NCBI GenBank assembly: GCA_036506495.1
Contig: DASXRQ010000212.1
Location: 1 to 12,974 of the forward strand
DNA from: DASXRC01 sp036506495
Lineage (GTDB): Bacteria > Actinomycetota > Actinomycetes > Mycobacteriales > Micromonosporaceae
Direction of reading: 5' to 3'
Length of the DNA: 12,974 bases
Made by a program: the position numbers and the translations under genes. Below the pieces are notes generated by a model. It ran no database searches. It saw only the letters and a program-made list of their open reading frames with translations, and was not told the DNA's origin. Positions 1 to 6,862 of the stretch are shown piece by piece (positions within the stretch are counted from its first letter, which is position 1; every line of letters starts with the position of its first letter).

Positions 1-1
1 G

Positions 2-1021
2 CGCATGTCGACGGTGGTCGACGTGGCCCGGCAGCTGGACGACCACGGCGCGCTCGACCACACGATCATCGTGGCCGCGCCCGCCGACGAGGCAGCCCCG
101 ATCAAGTTCCTCGCCCCCTACGCGGGTGCGGCGATGGCCGAGCACTTCCTCTACAACGGCCGCCACGCGCTGGCGATCTACGACGACCTGACCAAGCACG
201 CGTTTGCCTACCGGCAGATGTCGCTGCTGCTGCGCCGCCCGCCCGGCCGCGAGGCCTACCCCGGCGACGTCTTCTACCTGCACTCGCGCCTGCTGGAGCG
301 CTCGGTGAAGCTGTCCGACGACCTCGGCGGCGGCTCGTTCACCGCGCTGCCGATCATCGAGACGCAGGCCGGCGATGTGTCGGCCTACATCCCGACCAAC
401 GTCATCTCGATCACCGACGGCCAGATCTTCCTCGAGGCGGACCTGTTTAACCAGGGCGTCCGGCCCGCGATCAACGTGGGCACCTCGGTCTCGCGGGTCG
501 GCGGCAACGCGCAGGTCACGCCCATGAAGCGGGTTGCCGGCCGGCTCCGGCTCGACCTCGCCCAATTCCGTGAGCTTGAGGCGTTCGCCGCGTTCGCCTC
601 GGATCTGGACCGGGCGTCGCGCGCCCAGCTCGAGCGGGGCGGGCGCCTGGTCGAACTGCTCAAGCAGCCGAACTACTCGCCGTACCCCGTCGAGGAGCAG
701 GTCGTCTCGATCTGGGCCGGCACCACCGGAAAGCTCGACGACATACCGGTCGGCGATGTGCGGCGCTTCGAGCGCGAGTTCCTCCAGTACCTACGCCACT
801 CCTACAAGGGGGCCCTGGAGTCGATCGCCGCCGGCACCTGGGACGACGACGTCATCGCCAGGCTGGACGAGGCGGTGGAGCATTTCAAGAACATGTTCCT
901 CGGTAAGGAGGACAAGCTCCTGGGCCGCGAGGCGGACGCCAAACCGTACGAGGGCGAGGAGACCCACGAGACCGTGACCCGGTACCGGCAGCGGCCCCAG
1001 CCGCCGGCCGAGAAGCGATAG
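2..1021 (+). CDS. atpA: F1F0 ATP synthase subunit alpha (3' part, N-terminus outside window)
   Basis: Non-catalytic nucleotide-binding subunit of the F1 head, on the cytoplasmic face of the membrane. The reading frame is open to the left edge, so the ATG at 5 is an internal Met; the β-barrel and P-loop lie upstream. Numbering from that Met: the Walker B strand with the YDDLTKHA motif is near 59-66, the QMSLLLRRPPGREAYPGD stretch at 71-88, the ATPase α/β signature PAINVGTSVS at 154-163, and the α arginine finger (SVSRVGG) at R164. The usual end of the protein (EHFKNMF) is reached at about residue 298. About 40 further residues follow, charged and Pro-rich, ending PPAEKR; this resembles the C-terminal extension of mycobacterial α, which is known to dampen ATP hydrolysis. 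The stop lies 10 bp before atpG, so the genes form one operon. Identity is certain; a regulatory role for the tail is inferred. Confidence 0.97.
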   Translation, partial: RMSTVVDVARQLDDHGALDHTIIVAAPADEAAPIKFLAPYAGAAMAEHFLYNGRHALAIYDDLTKHAFAYRQMSLLLRRPPGREAYPGDVFYLHSRLLERSVKLSDDLGGGSFTALPIIETQAGDVSAYIPTNVISITDGQIFLEADLFNQGVRPAINVGTSVSRVGGNAQVTPMKRVAGRLRLDLAQFRELEAFAAFASDLDRASRAQLERGGRLVELLKQPNYSPYPVEEQVVSIWAGTTGKLDDIPVGDVRRFEREFLQYLRHSYKGALESIAAGTWDDDVIARLDEAVEHFKNMFLGKEDKLLGREADAKPYEGEETHETVTRYRQRPQPPAEKR

Positions 1022-1031
1022 GGCCGATCGC

Positions 1032-1967
1032 ATGGCTGCGCAGGTACGCGTTCTTCGTCAGCGAATTCGCACCGCGAAGTCGATGAAGAAGATCACCAAG
1101 GCGATGGAGCTCGTGGCGACGAGCCGTATCGCCAAGGCACAGGCGCGGGTCGCGGCGTCGGTGCCGTACGCCAGGGCCATCACCGGGGTGCTCACGGCGC
1201 TGGCGTCCAACGCGAGCAACATCGACCACCCGCTGCTGGTCGAGCGGCCGCGGGTGCGGCGGGTCGGCGTCTTGGTCATCACCAGCGACCGCGGGCTCGC
1301 CGGCGGCTACAGCTCGAACGCGATCCGCGCCGCCGAGCAGCTCATCTCGCGGCTCCGGGCCGAGGGCAAGGAGCCGGTGTTGTATGTGGTGGGCCGGAAG
1401 GGCGTCACGTACTACCGGTTCCGCAACCGGCCGATCGAGGCCAGCTGGACAGGGTTCTCCGAGCAGCCCTCGTTCGCGGACGCCCGCACGATCGGAGAGA
1501 CGCTGATCGAGACGTTCACTCGGGGCGCGGACGACGGCGAGACCCCGGGCGCCGGTGCGCTGCAGGGCGTGGATGAGCTCGACGTGGTCTTCACGCAGTT
1601 CAAGTCGCTGATGACGCAGACGCCGGTCGTCCGCCGGATCGCGCCGATGGAGGTCGAGGAGCGTCCGCGGTCGGAGGCCGTGGGGCTGCTTCCGGCGTAC
1701 GAGTTCGAGCCGGAGGCCGAGGCGTTGATGGACTCGCTGCTGCCTCGGTACATCAACACCCGGATCTACGCGGCTCTGATCGAGTCCGCGGCCAGCGAGT
1801 CGGCGGCCCGGCGGCGGGCGATGAAGAGCGCGACGGACAACGCGGAAGAGATGATCCAGAAGTACACGCGCGACATGAACACCGCGCGCCAGGCGGGGAT
1901 CACCCAGGAGATCAGTGAAATTGTCGGCGGCGTCGACGCGCTCGCCGCAGCGGGAAGTGAAGTGTGA
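1032..1967 (+). CDS. atpG: F1F0 ATP synthase subunit gamma
   Basis: Central rotor shaft of F1, coupling proton flow through the c-ring to catalysis in β. It has 311 residues. The N-terminal coiled-coil helix carries the family motif with KSMKKITKAMELVATSRIAKAQ near 16-37. The Rossmann-like middle includes ITSDRGLAGGYSSN at 83-96. The C-terminal helix carries the gamma signature region ITQEISEIVGGVDAL at 290-304, with Val where the pattern usually has Ala. Between strands, residues about 164-181 form a Gly/Asp-rich insert (RGADDGETPGAGALQG) at the place where mycobacterial γ has its extra loop (about 166-179). The ATG follows an AGGG at 1020-1023 by 8 nt and is the only start that leaves a family-like N-terminus. 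The stop overlaps the atpD start, which implies translational coupling. Confidence 0.98.
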   Translation: MAAQVRVLRQRIRTAKSMKKITKAMELVATSRIAKAQARVAASVPYARAITGVLTALASNASNIDHPLLVERPRVRRVGVLVITSDRGLAGGYSSNAIRAAEQLISRLRAEGKEPVLYVVGRKGVTYYRFRNRPIEASWTGFSEQPSFADARTIGETLIETFTRGADDGETPGAGALQGVDELDVVFTQFKSLMTQTPVVRRIAPMEVEERPRSEAVGLLPAYEFEPEAEALMDSLLPRYINTRIYAALIESAASESAARRRAMKSATDNAEEMIQKYTRDMNTARQAGITQEISEIVGGVDALAAAGSEV

Positions 1968-3424
1968 TGACTGCTTCTTTGGACACCAAGCCCACCGACG
2001 AGACGGGGACCGCCACCGGCCGAGTAGTCCGGGTGATCGGCCCGGTCGTCGACGCCGAATTCCCGCGCGACGCCATGCCCGACATCTACAACGCCCTCCA
2101 CGTCGAGGTCGACCTCGCCGAGGGCGCGAAGATCCTGACGATGGAGGTCGCCCAGCACCTGGGCGACAACATGATCCGGGCCATCTCGATGCAGCCGACC
2201 GACGGACTCGTCCGTGGCGCGGAGGTGACCGACACCGGAGACTCGATCACGGTACCGGTTGGCGACGCCACCAAGGGGCACGTGTTCAACGCGGTCGGCG
2301 ACTGCCTCAACCTCAAGGAGGGCGAGAAGCTCGAGGTCAAGGAGCGCTGGGGCATCCACCGGAAGCCGCCGGCGTTCGCCGACCTCGAGCCGAAGACCGA
2401 GATGCTGGAGACCGGCATCAAGGTGCTCGACCTGCTCGCGCCGTACGTCAAGGGCGGGAAGATCGGCCTGTTCGGCGGCGCCGGCGTGGGCAAGACCGTT
2501 CTCATCCAGGAGATGATCATCCGGGTGGCGCGGAACTTCGGCGGGACCTCGGTGTTCGCCGGCGTCGGCGAGCGCACCCGCGAGGGCAACGACCTCATCC
2601 TGGAGATGGGCGAGTCCGGCGTGCTGCCGCAGACCGCCCTGGTTTTCGGCCAGATGGACGAGCCGCCGGGCACCCGGCTCCGGGTCGCGCTGTCGGCCCT
2701 GACGATGGCGGAGTACTTCCGCGACGTGCAGAAGCAGGAAGTGCTGCTGTTCATCGACAACATCTTCCGGTTCACGCAGGCCGGCTCCGAGGTGTCCACA
2801 TTGCTCGGTCGGATGCCCTCGGCCGTGGGCTACCAGCCGACGCTGGCCGACGAGAGGGGTGAGCTGCAGGAGCGCATCACGTCCGTGCGGGGCCGGGCGA
2901 TCACCTCGATGCAGGCGATCTACGTGCCCGCCGACGACTACACCGACCCGGCGCCGGCCACGACCTTCACCCACCTCGACGCGACCACGAACCTCGAAAG
3001 GTCCATCTCCGACAAGGGCATCTACCCGGCGGTGGACCCGCTGGCGTCCTCGTCGCGGATCCTCGCGCCGGAGTACGTCGGCCCCGACCACTACAACGTG
3101 GCGGCCGAGGTGAAGCGGATCCTGCAGCGGTACAAGGACCTGCAGGACATCATCGCGATCCTCGGCCTGGACGAGCTCTCCGAAGAGGACAAGGTGACGG
3201 TGGGCCGGGCCCGCCGGATCGAACGGTTCCTCTCGCAGAACACGTACGCCGCCGAGCAGTTCACAGGCATCCCGGGCTCCACCGTGCCGGTCAAGGAGAC
3301 GATCGAAGCCTTCAAGAAGATCTCCGAGGGTGACTACGACCACTTCCCGGAGCAGGCGTTCTTCATGTGTGGTGGCCTCGAGGACCTCGAGCGCAAGGCG
3401 AGTGAGCTCGCGAAGGAGCAGTAG
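1964..3424 (+). CDS. atpD: F1F0 ATP synthase subunit beta
   Basis: Catalytic subunit of F1, making ATP from ADP and phosphate. It has 486 residues from GTG at 1964. Visible parts: N-terminal β-barrel (about 18-95), P-loop GGAGVGKT at 171-178, GERTREGND with catalytic Glu203 and Arg204, Walker B LLFIDNIFR at 261-269, signature PAVDPLASSS at 355-364, and the DELSEED lever at 403-409 that contacts γ. All key residues are present. The start is ambiguous: GTG at 1964 overlaps the atpG stop as GTGA, while ATG at 1967 overlaps it by 1 bp; the GGAAG at 1953-1957 serves either (spacing 6 or 9 nt). The two choices differ by one residue. Unlike the usual actinobacterial order, atpC does not follow. A perfect GC hairpin comes 18 bp after the stop. 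Confidence 0.98.
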   Translation: MMTASLDTKPTDETGTATGRVVRVIGPVVDAEFPRDAMPDIYNALHVEVDLAEGAKILTMEVAQHLGDNMIRAISMQPTDGLVRGAEVTDTGDSITVPVGDATKGHVFNAVGDCLNLKEGEKLEVKERWGIHRKPPAFADLEPKTEMLETGIKVLDLLAPYVKGGKIGLFGGAGVGKTVLIQEMIIRVARNFGGTSVFAGVGERTREGNDLILEMGESGVLPQTALVFGQMDEPPGTRLRVALSALTMAEYFRDVQKQEVLLFIDNIFRFTQAGSEVSTLLGRMPSAVGYQPTLADERGELQERITSVRGRAITSMQAIYVPADDYTDPAPATTFTHLDATTNLERSISDKGIYPAVDPLASSSRILAPEYVGPDHYNVAAEVKRILQRYKDLQDIIAILGLDELSEEDKVTVGRARRIERFLSQNTYAAEQFTGIPGSTVPVKETIEAFKKISEGDYDHFPEQAFFMCGGLEDLERKASELAKEQ

Positions 3425-3442
3425 GTCCCATTTGAGCGGCTT

Positions 3443-3476
3443 CGGGCCGCGCCGGCGACCGGGCCGGCGCGGCCCG
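3443..3476. terminator. Perfect 14-bp GC hairpin after atpD
   Basis: Arms CGGGCCGCGCCGGC (3443-3456) and GCCGGCGCGGCCCG (3463-3476) pair without mismatch around a 6-nt loop. There is no clear T-run after it, only a mixed TCGCTGTTCGTGTCTT, which is common for terminators of high-GC actinobacteria. It lies 18 bp after the atpD stop and 96 bp before the next gene, where termination of the atp transcript would be expected. It may instead act as an attenuator or an mRNA-stabilising 3' end. Confidence 0.65.
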
Positions 3477-3560
3477 TCGCTGTTCGTGTCTTCGTTGCCC
3501 GCGACCGGGCCTGGCCAGAGACGGCGTTCGACGGCATGATGTGAAGCCGTTCCTGCGGGG

Positions 3561-3568
3561 AAGGGGAG
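3561..3568 (+). promoter_or_regulatory. Shine-Dalgarno that decides the lcp1 start
   Basis: The purine run AAGGGGAG ends 3 nt before the GTG at 3572, with its AAGGGG core 5 nt away. The next in-frame candidate starts lie inside the LCP domain, so this site fixes GTG as the start. No convincing -35/-10 pair was found in the 147 bp between atpD and this gene; CATGAT at 3535-3540 is the best weak -10. Confidence 0.6.
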
Positions 3569-3571
3569 ATC

Positions 3572-4720
3572 GTGACCGACGAAGAGGCTGGCGGCACAAC
3601 ATGGTGGCCGCCGCGGGGTGGTCGCCTGGTGGCGCTGATCGCGGTGCTGGTAGTGCTGGTCGGCGGTGGCGCGTTCGGGGCGTACCGGGCGCTGAGCGAT
3701 CGGTACCAGGTGCCGACCGCGTCCCTCTTCGACGAGACGCCGTCCCCGTCCGCGCCCGGCTCACCCTCGAGCTCACCGTCGCCGTCGGTGCTGCCCGGCG
3801 CGAACATCAAGGGGCCGCTGAACATCCTCATCGCCGGAATCGACACCCGGTCGTATGTGCCCGGGTGGCGCCCCAACGCAGACGCCATCATGATCTTGCA
3901 TGTCTCCGCCGACCTGAACAAGGCTTACCTGTTTTCGCTGCCCCGTGACCTGGTCGTGGACATTCCGGCGTTCCGGAAGGCCGGGTTCGGTGGTGCGCAC
4001 ACCAAAATCAACGCCTCGACATCCTTCGGCAGCCGGGTACCCGGATCGTCCAAGGTGAACACCGCGCAGGGCTTCCAGCTGCTCGCGCTCGCCGTGAGCA
4101 AGTACACCGGCATCCCGCGGTTCGACGCCGGAGCCGTGCTCAACTTCGGCGGCATGAAGCGGCTCGTCGACGCGCTCGGCGGCGTCGATATGTACATCGA
4201 CCAGCGCGTCGCCTCCATCCACCTGCAACCCAACGGCAAGCCGCGCACGAACGCCGGACCGCACGGCAGCGGGCCGCAGATGGTGTACCCCGTGGGTCAG
4301 ATGCACCTCAACGGGTGGCAGGCGCTGGACTTCGCGCGACAGCGGTACATCGCGGGTAGCGACTACGCCCGGCAGCGGCACCAGCGTCAGCTCATCAAGG
4401 CCATCATCCGCAAGGCCCTCAGTCTCAAGCTCGCCACCGACCCGGTGAAGTTCGACCGCGTGCTGCGCGCCCTGGGCGGTACGGTGATCTTCGACGGCCG
4501 AGGCCACAGCGCGCTCGACTTCGCCTCCGCGCTGCGCGGGGTGGGTGCGGACCGGCTGACGCTCGTCGGCCTTCCCGGCAGCTCGGTCTACAGCGGCGGC
4601 AGGTACCGCGGCGAACGGCTCAACAACCCGCTCGCGCGGGACTTCTTCGCGGCCGTACGCCAGGACCGGGTCGACGCCTTCCTCGTTGCCCATCCGACCC
4701 TGGTCGGCAAGGCGCCCTGA
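3572..4720 (+). CDS. LCP (LytR-CpsA-Psr) family glycopolymer ligase, copy 1
   Basis: Probable membrane-anchored phosphotransferase that moves undecaprenyl-linked glycopolymer onto the cell wall outside the membrane; the acceptor and polymer cannot be told from sequence. It has 382 residues: a short cytoplasmic N-terminus, one membrane helix (about 18-38), a Ser/Pro-rich linker (56-75), and an LCP domain from about 80 to the end. Family motifs seen: LNILIAGIDTR (83-93, Asp91 and Arg93), PNADAIMILH (101-110), FSLPRDLVV (121-129), TKINAS (144-149) and ALDFARQRY…DYARQRHQRQ (251-273), giving the clustered Arg residues that bind the pyrophosphate lipid. There is no C-terminal LytR_C domain. It is followed at 5670 by a close paralogue, and it converges with the ArsR gene across 32 bp. 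Older annotation of this family as a transcriptional attenuator is obsolete. Confidence 0.93.
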   Translation: MTDEEAGGTTWWPPRGGRLVALIAVLVVLVGGGAFGAYRALSDRYQVPTASLFDETPSPSAPGSPSSSPSPSVLPGANIKGPLNILIAGIDTRSYVPGWRPNADAIMILHVSADLNKAYLFSLPRDLVVDIPAFRKAGFGGAHTKINASTSFGSRVPGSSKVNTAQGFQLLALAVSKYTGIPRFDAGAVLNFGGMKRLVDALGGVDMYIDQRVASIHLQPNGKPRTNAGPHGSGPQMVYPVGQMHLNGWQALDFARQRYIAGSDYARQRHQRQLIKAIIRKALSLKLATDPVKFDRVLRALGGTVIFDGRGHSALDFASALRGVGADRLTLVGLPGSSVYSGGRYRGERLNNPLARDFFAAVRQDRVDAFLVAHPTLVGKAP

Positions 4721-4746
4721 GGCTGCCCTGACGGTGCCCTGACGCT
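4714..4746. repeat. Three tandem 11-bp repeats across the lcp1 stop codon
   Basis: GCCCTGA recurs at 4714-4720, 4725-4731 and 4736-4742, each followed by a similar GNT-type 4-mer, giving period 11. The first copy contains the lcp1 stop codon. Because 11 is not a multiple of 3, the three TGAs fall in all three forward frames. The repeats fill almost the whole gap between the convergent genes. They probably arose by slippage. Confidence 0.75.
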
Positions 4747-4752
4747 CGGCGT

Positions 4753-5088
4753 TCACGATCGGTCCAGGTGCCGGCGCAGCGCCGCCAGCCGGCCGTCCCA
4801 GTCCCGCGCGAGCGCGGCCAGGTACGACTGGGCGACCGTCATCGGCCCGGGCTGCAGCCGGTACCGGACGCGGCGGCGCTCGCCGGACTCGGCGCGGGTG
4901 AGGCCGGCGTTGGTGAGCAGGCCGAGGTGTTTGGCGATCGCTTGCCGCGAGATAGGCAGCCGCGCCGCGAGGTCGGTCGCGGTCTGCGGACCGCCCTCGG
5001 CGAGGGCCGCCAGGATGCTCCGCCGCGTCGGGTCCGCGAGGGCCACGAACACCTCGGCGGCGATCGCCTCCGGGTCAGGCGGCGGCAT
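4753..5088 (-). CDS. ArsR-family winged-helix transcriptional regulator
   Basis: Small DNA-binding repressor of 111 residues. The N-terminal helix FVALADPTRRSILAAL (14-29) is the typical ArsR opening. The recognition helix-turn-helix TATDLAARLPISRQAIAKHL spans 36-55, followed by the wing (ESGERRRVRYRL, 67-78). It has no cysteine, so it cannot form the thiolate metal site of ArsR/SmtB metal sensors; it belongs with the ArsR proteins that pair with SRPBCC partners. The ATG overlaps the end of the upstream SRPBCC gene by 14 bp, so the two are co-translated. It probably represses its own operon at the two GCAA-N8-TTGC sites upstream of the SRPBCC gene. The ligand is unknown. Confidence 0.9.
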   Translation of the reverse strand: MPPPDPEAIAAEVFVALADPTRRSILAALAEGGPQTATDLAARLPISRQAIAKHLGLLTNAGLTRAESGERRRVRYRLQPGPMTVAQSYLAALARDWDGRLAALRRHLDRS

Positions 5089-5512
5089 CGAGGTACGCCG
5101 CGAGGCTGGCGAACTGCTGCGCCCACCCGTCGATGTTCCCGAGGTACGCCTCGTCGAACAGCTCGTCGGGGACTTGGGCGAACCCGCTCTCGACGAGCGT
5201 CAGCCTCGTCCCCTTTTCGGTGGGTTCGAGCGTGAACTCGACGTGCGTCCGGCGCGGGTCGTCGGCCGGCAGGCCCGAGATCCCCCAGGTGTACGCGAAC
5301 CGGCGCGGCGGCTCGACCACCTTGATCGACAGGGTGGCGCCGATCTGCACGTCGTCCCAGCGCACGTGCAGGTCGCCGCCCGGTCGAAGGTCGATCTCGG
5401 CCCATGACCCGAACCAGCTGGCCAGCGCGTCCGCCGTCGTCAGCGCCTCCCATACGCGCTCGGGCGGGTGGGCGAGCTCCATCGTTCGCTCGATCCGATC
5501 GGGAGCCGGCAT
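5075..5512 (-). CDS. SRPBCC/AHSA1-domain protein paired with ArsR
   Basis: START/Bet v1-like fold with a hydrophobic ligand cavity; 145 residues from the chosen start. Family features: RTMELAHPPERVWEALTTADALASWFG near the N-terminus, the middle RFAYTW strand, THVEFTLEP, GTRLTLVESGF, and a long C-terminal helix ending FASLAAYLDAAA. The start is the ATG at 5510-5512, because AGGGAGG (5521-5527 on this strand) sits 8 nt upstream. The GTG at 5519-5521 would start inside that ribosome binding site, so the longer 148-residue form is unlikely. It is the first gene of a two-gene minus-strand operon with ArsR. In such pairs the SRPBCC protein is thought to bind or act on the inducer, but no substrate is evident here. 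Confidence 0.9.
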   Translation of the reverse strand: MPAPDRIERTMELAHPPERVWEALTTADALASWFGSWAEIDLRPGGDLHVRWDDVQIGATLSIKVVEPPRRFAYTWGISGLPADDPRRTHVEFTLEPTEKGTRLTLVESGFAQVPDELFDEAYLGNIDGWAQQFASLAAYLDAAA

Positions 5513-5520
5513 CGGCAGCA

Positions 5521-5527
5521 CCTCCCT
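5521..5527 (-). promoter_or_regulatory. Shine-Dalgarno for the SRPBCC gene
   Basis: AGGGAGG on the minus strand, 8 nt before ATG 5512. It overlaps the upstream GTG and so argues for the ATG start. Confidence 0.75.
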
Positions 5528-5530
5528 ATA

Positions 5531-5546
5531 GCAACCATCTAGTTGC
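5531..5546. promoter_or_regulatory. Proximal ArsR operator, GCAA-N8-TTGC
   Basis: GCAACCATCTAGTTGC is an imperfect palindrome (6 of 8 half-site positions match) preceded by TATA. It covers the predicted transcription start of the SRPBCC-arsR operon (about +1 to +16). Its left 9 bases, GCAACCATC, form a perfect inverted repeat with GATGGTTGC at 5566-5574 in the distal site. Confidence 0.7.
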
Positions 5547-5552
5547 CATCAA

Positions 5553-5579
5553 CTTATAGCAATCGGATGGTTGCGTCAA
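5553..5579 (-). promoter_or_regulatory. Promoter of the SRPBCC-arsR operon
   Basis: On the minus strand, -35 TTGACG (5574-5579) and -10 TATAAG (5553-5558) each match the consensus at 5 of 6 positions, with a 15-bp spacer, slightly short. The predicted start is near 5546, leaving a leader of about 34 nt before ATG 5512. The region is an AT-rich island in otherwise GC-rich sequence. Confidence 0.6.
5559..5574. promoter_or_regulatory. Distal ArsR operator inside the promoter spacer
   Basis: GCAATCGGATGGTTGC repeats the GCAA-N8-TTGC layout of the proximal site exactly 28 bp away and is likewise preceded by TATA. It fills the spacer between -35 and -10, so bound repressor would block RNA polymerase directly. 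The regulator is inferred from the neighbouring gene. Confidence 0.68.
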
Positions 5580-5657
5580 GCGTGAGCTGGATTCTGCCGG
5601 GTAAAGGCAACCTGCGGAGCGGCGCAACCGTCTCTAAGGTGAAGGCGGGTCTGGGAC

Positions 5658-5662
5658 GGAGG
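5658..5662 (+). promoter_or_regulatory. Shine-Dalgarno of lcp2
   Basis: GGAGG lies 7 nt before GTG 5670 and fixes that start over the internal ATG at 5727. TAAGGT at 5635-5640 is a possible -10 about 18 bp upstream; no clear -35 goes with it. Confidence 0.65.
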
Positions 5663-5669
5663 TTGTCGC

Positions 5670-6839
5670 GTGGGTGACGCGCGGCCAGAAGGCGGTCAGG
5701 CTCGGGCTCCGGCTCCGGCGGAGGCGATGACGACTGCACGACGCGCACCCCTGTGGGCGCGGTTGTGCGCGATCATCGGCGTGCTGCTGATGCTCGGCAG
5801 CGGCGGCCTGCTGGCGACGAAACAGCTGCTGCTGGCTCGCTACGCCGGCGCTGTGCAGACCGCGGACCTCTTCGGCGATTCGGCGAACGCACCGCAGCCG
5901 GGCTCCGATATCCACGGCCCGCTGAACATCCTGCTGGTCGGCGTCGACACCCGGGTGAGCAAGCCGGGCTGGCTCCCGAACGCGGACAGCATCATGGTGC
6001 TGCACGTCTCGAAGAACCTGGACGAGGCGTACCTCTTCTCGATCCCGCGGGATCTCGTCGTCACGATCCCGGCGTTCGCCAAGGCGGGTTTCGCCGGCGA
6101 GCGCACGAAGATTAACGCCGCGATGGCGTACGGCAGCCGCGTAGCCGGATCGTCCACTGTGGATGCGGCGCAGGGTTTCCAACTGCTCGCGCAGACGGTA
6201 AGCCAGTACACCGGGATCGAGCGGTTCGACGCCGGTGCGATCATCAACTTCGGCGGGTTCAAGCGGATCGTCGACGCGATGGGCGGCGTCGACATGTACA
6301 TCGACGAGCGGGTTGCCTCGATCCACCTCAAGCCGGACGGTACGCCGCGACCCAACTCGGGCCCGAACGGGACCGGGCCGCAGAAGGTCTACGAGAAGGG
6401 GTGGGCGCACCTTTCCGGCTGGGAGGCGTTGGACTACACGCGGCAGCGGTACATCCCGGGCTCCGACTACGCCCGGCAGCGGCACCAGCAGCAGTTCCTC
6501 CGGGCGATGGCGCAGAAGGCGACCAGCCTCGGCGTCATCACCAACCCGCTGAAGCTCGACGCCGTGCTGCGCGCCGCGGGCAACGCGCTCATCTTCAGCG
6601 GGCGCGGGCACAGCATCGTCGACTTTGTGTTCGCGCTCAAGGGACTGCGATCGAGCTCGTTGATGACCATCCGGCTGCCCGGCCAGTCGGTCTACGAGAA
6701 CGGCGCGTACCGGGGCGAGCGGCTGCTGCCCGTCGCCCAGGAGGTCTTCGCCGCGCTCCGGGCGGAGCGGCTCGGCACGTTCATGGCGGGCCATCCAGAG
6801 CTGATCAACGGGGAGCACGCCCCGCCGCAGGGCAACTGA
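5670..6839 (+). CDS. LCP (LytR-CpsA-Psr) family glycopolymer ligase, copy 2
   Basis: Paralogue of the LCP protein at 3572, with the same expected role of attaching lipid-linked glycopolymer to the wall. It has 389 residues: a basic N-terminus, membrane helix about 29-49, a short linker without the Ser/Pro run of copy 1, and an LCP domain from about 82. Motifs: LNILLVGVDTR (85-95), PNADSIMVLH (103-112), FSIPRDLVV (123-131), TKINAA (146-151) and ALDYTRQRY…DYARQRHQQQ (253-275). By hand count about 70% of the first 200 domain residues match copy 1 without a gap, while the N-terminal anchor regions differ. The start is GTG with GGAGG 7 nt upstream. It diverges from the SRPBCC-arsR operon and precedes atpC by 90 bp. 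Confidence 0.93.
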   Translation: MGDARPEGGQARAPAPAEAMTTARRAPLWARLCAIIGVLLMLGSGGLLATKQLLLARYAGAVQTADLFGDSANAPQPGSDIHGPLNILLVGVDTRVSKPGWLPNADSIMVLHVSKNLDEAYLFSIPRDLVVTIPAFAKAGFAGERTKINAAMAYGSRVAGSSTVDAAQGFQLLAQTVSQYTGIERFDAGAIINFGGFKRIVDAMGGVDMYIDERVASIHLKPDGTPRPNSGPNGTGPQKVYEKGWAHLSGWEALDYTRQRYIPGSDYARQRHQQQFLRAMAQKATSLGVITNPLKLDAVLRAAGNALIFSGRGHSIVDFVFALKGLRSSSLMTIRLPGQSVYENGAYRGERLLPVAQEVFAALRAERLGTFMAGHPELINGEHAPPQGN

Positions 6840-6862
6840 CGGCCGCCCGGGGGCCGGTTCGG

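Noticed and set aside
1766..3343. Long minus-strand open frame (525 codons) opposite atpG and atpD
   Set aside because: Composition is dominated by Arg, Gly, Val and His, as expected for the antisense of GC-rich coding DNA. It has no recognisable domain, and the + strand encodes unmistakable γ and β subunits.
5606..5633. SigE-like ECF promoter (GGCAACC, 16 bp, CGTCT) upstream of lcp2
   Set aside because: The -35 has an extra base against the GGAAC consensus, and the distance to the start is not distinctive. Such matches are frequent by chance in high-GC DNA.
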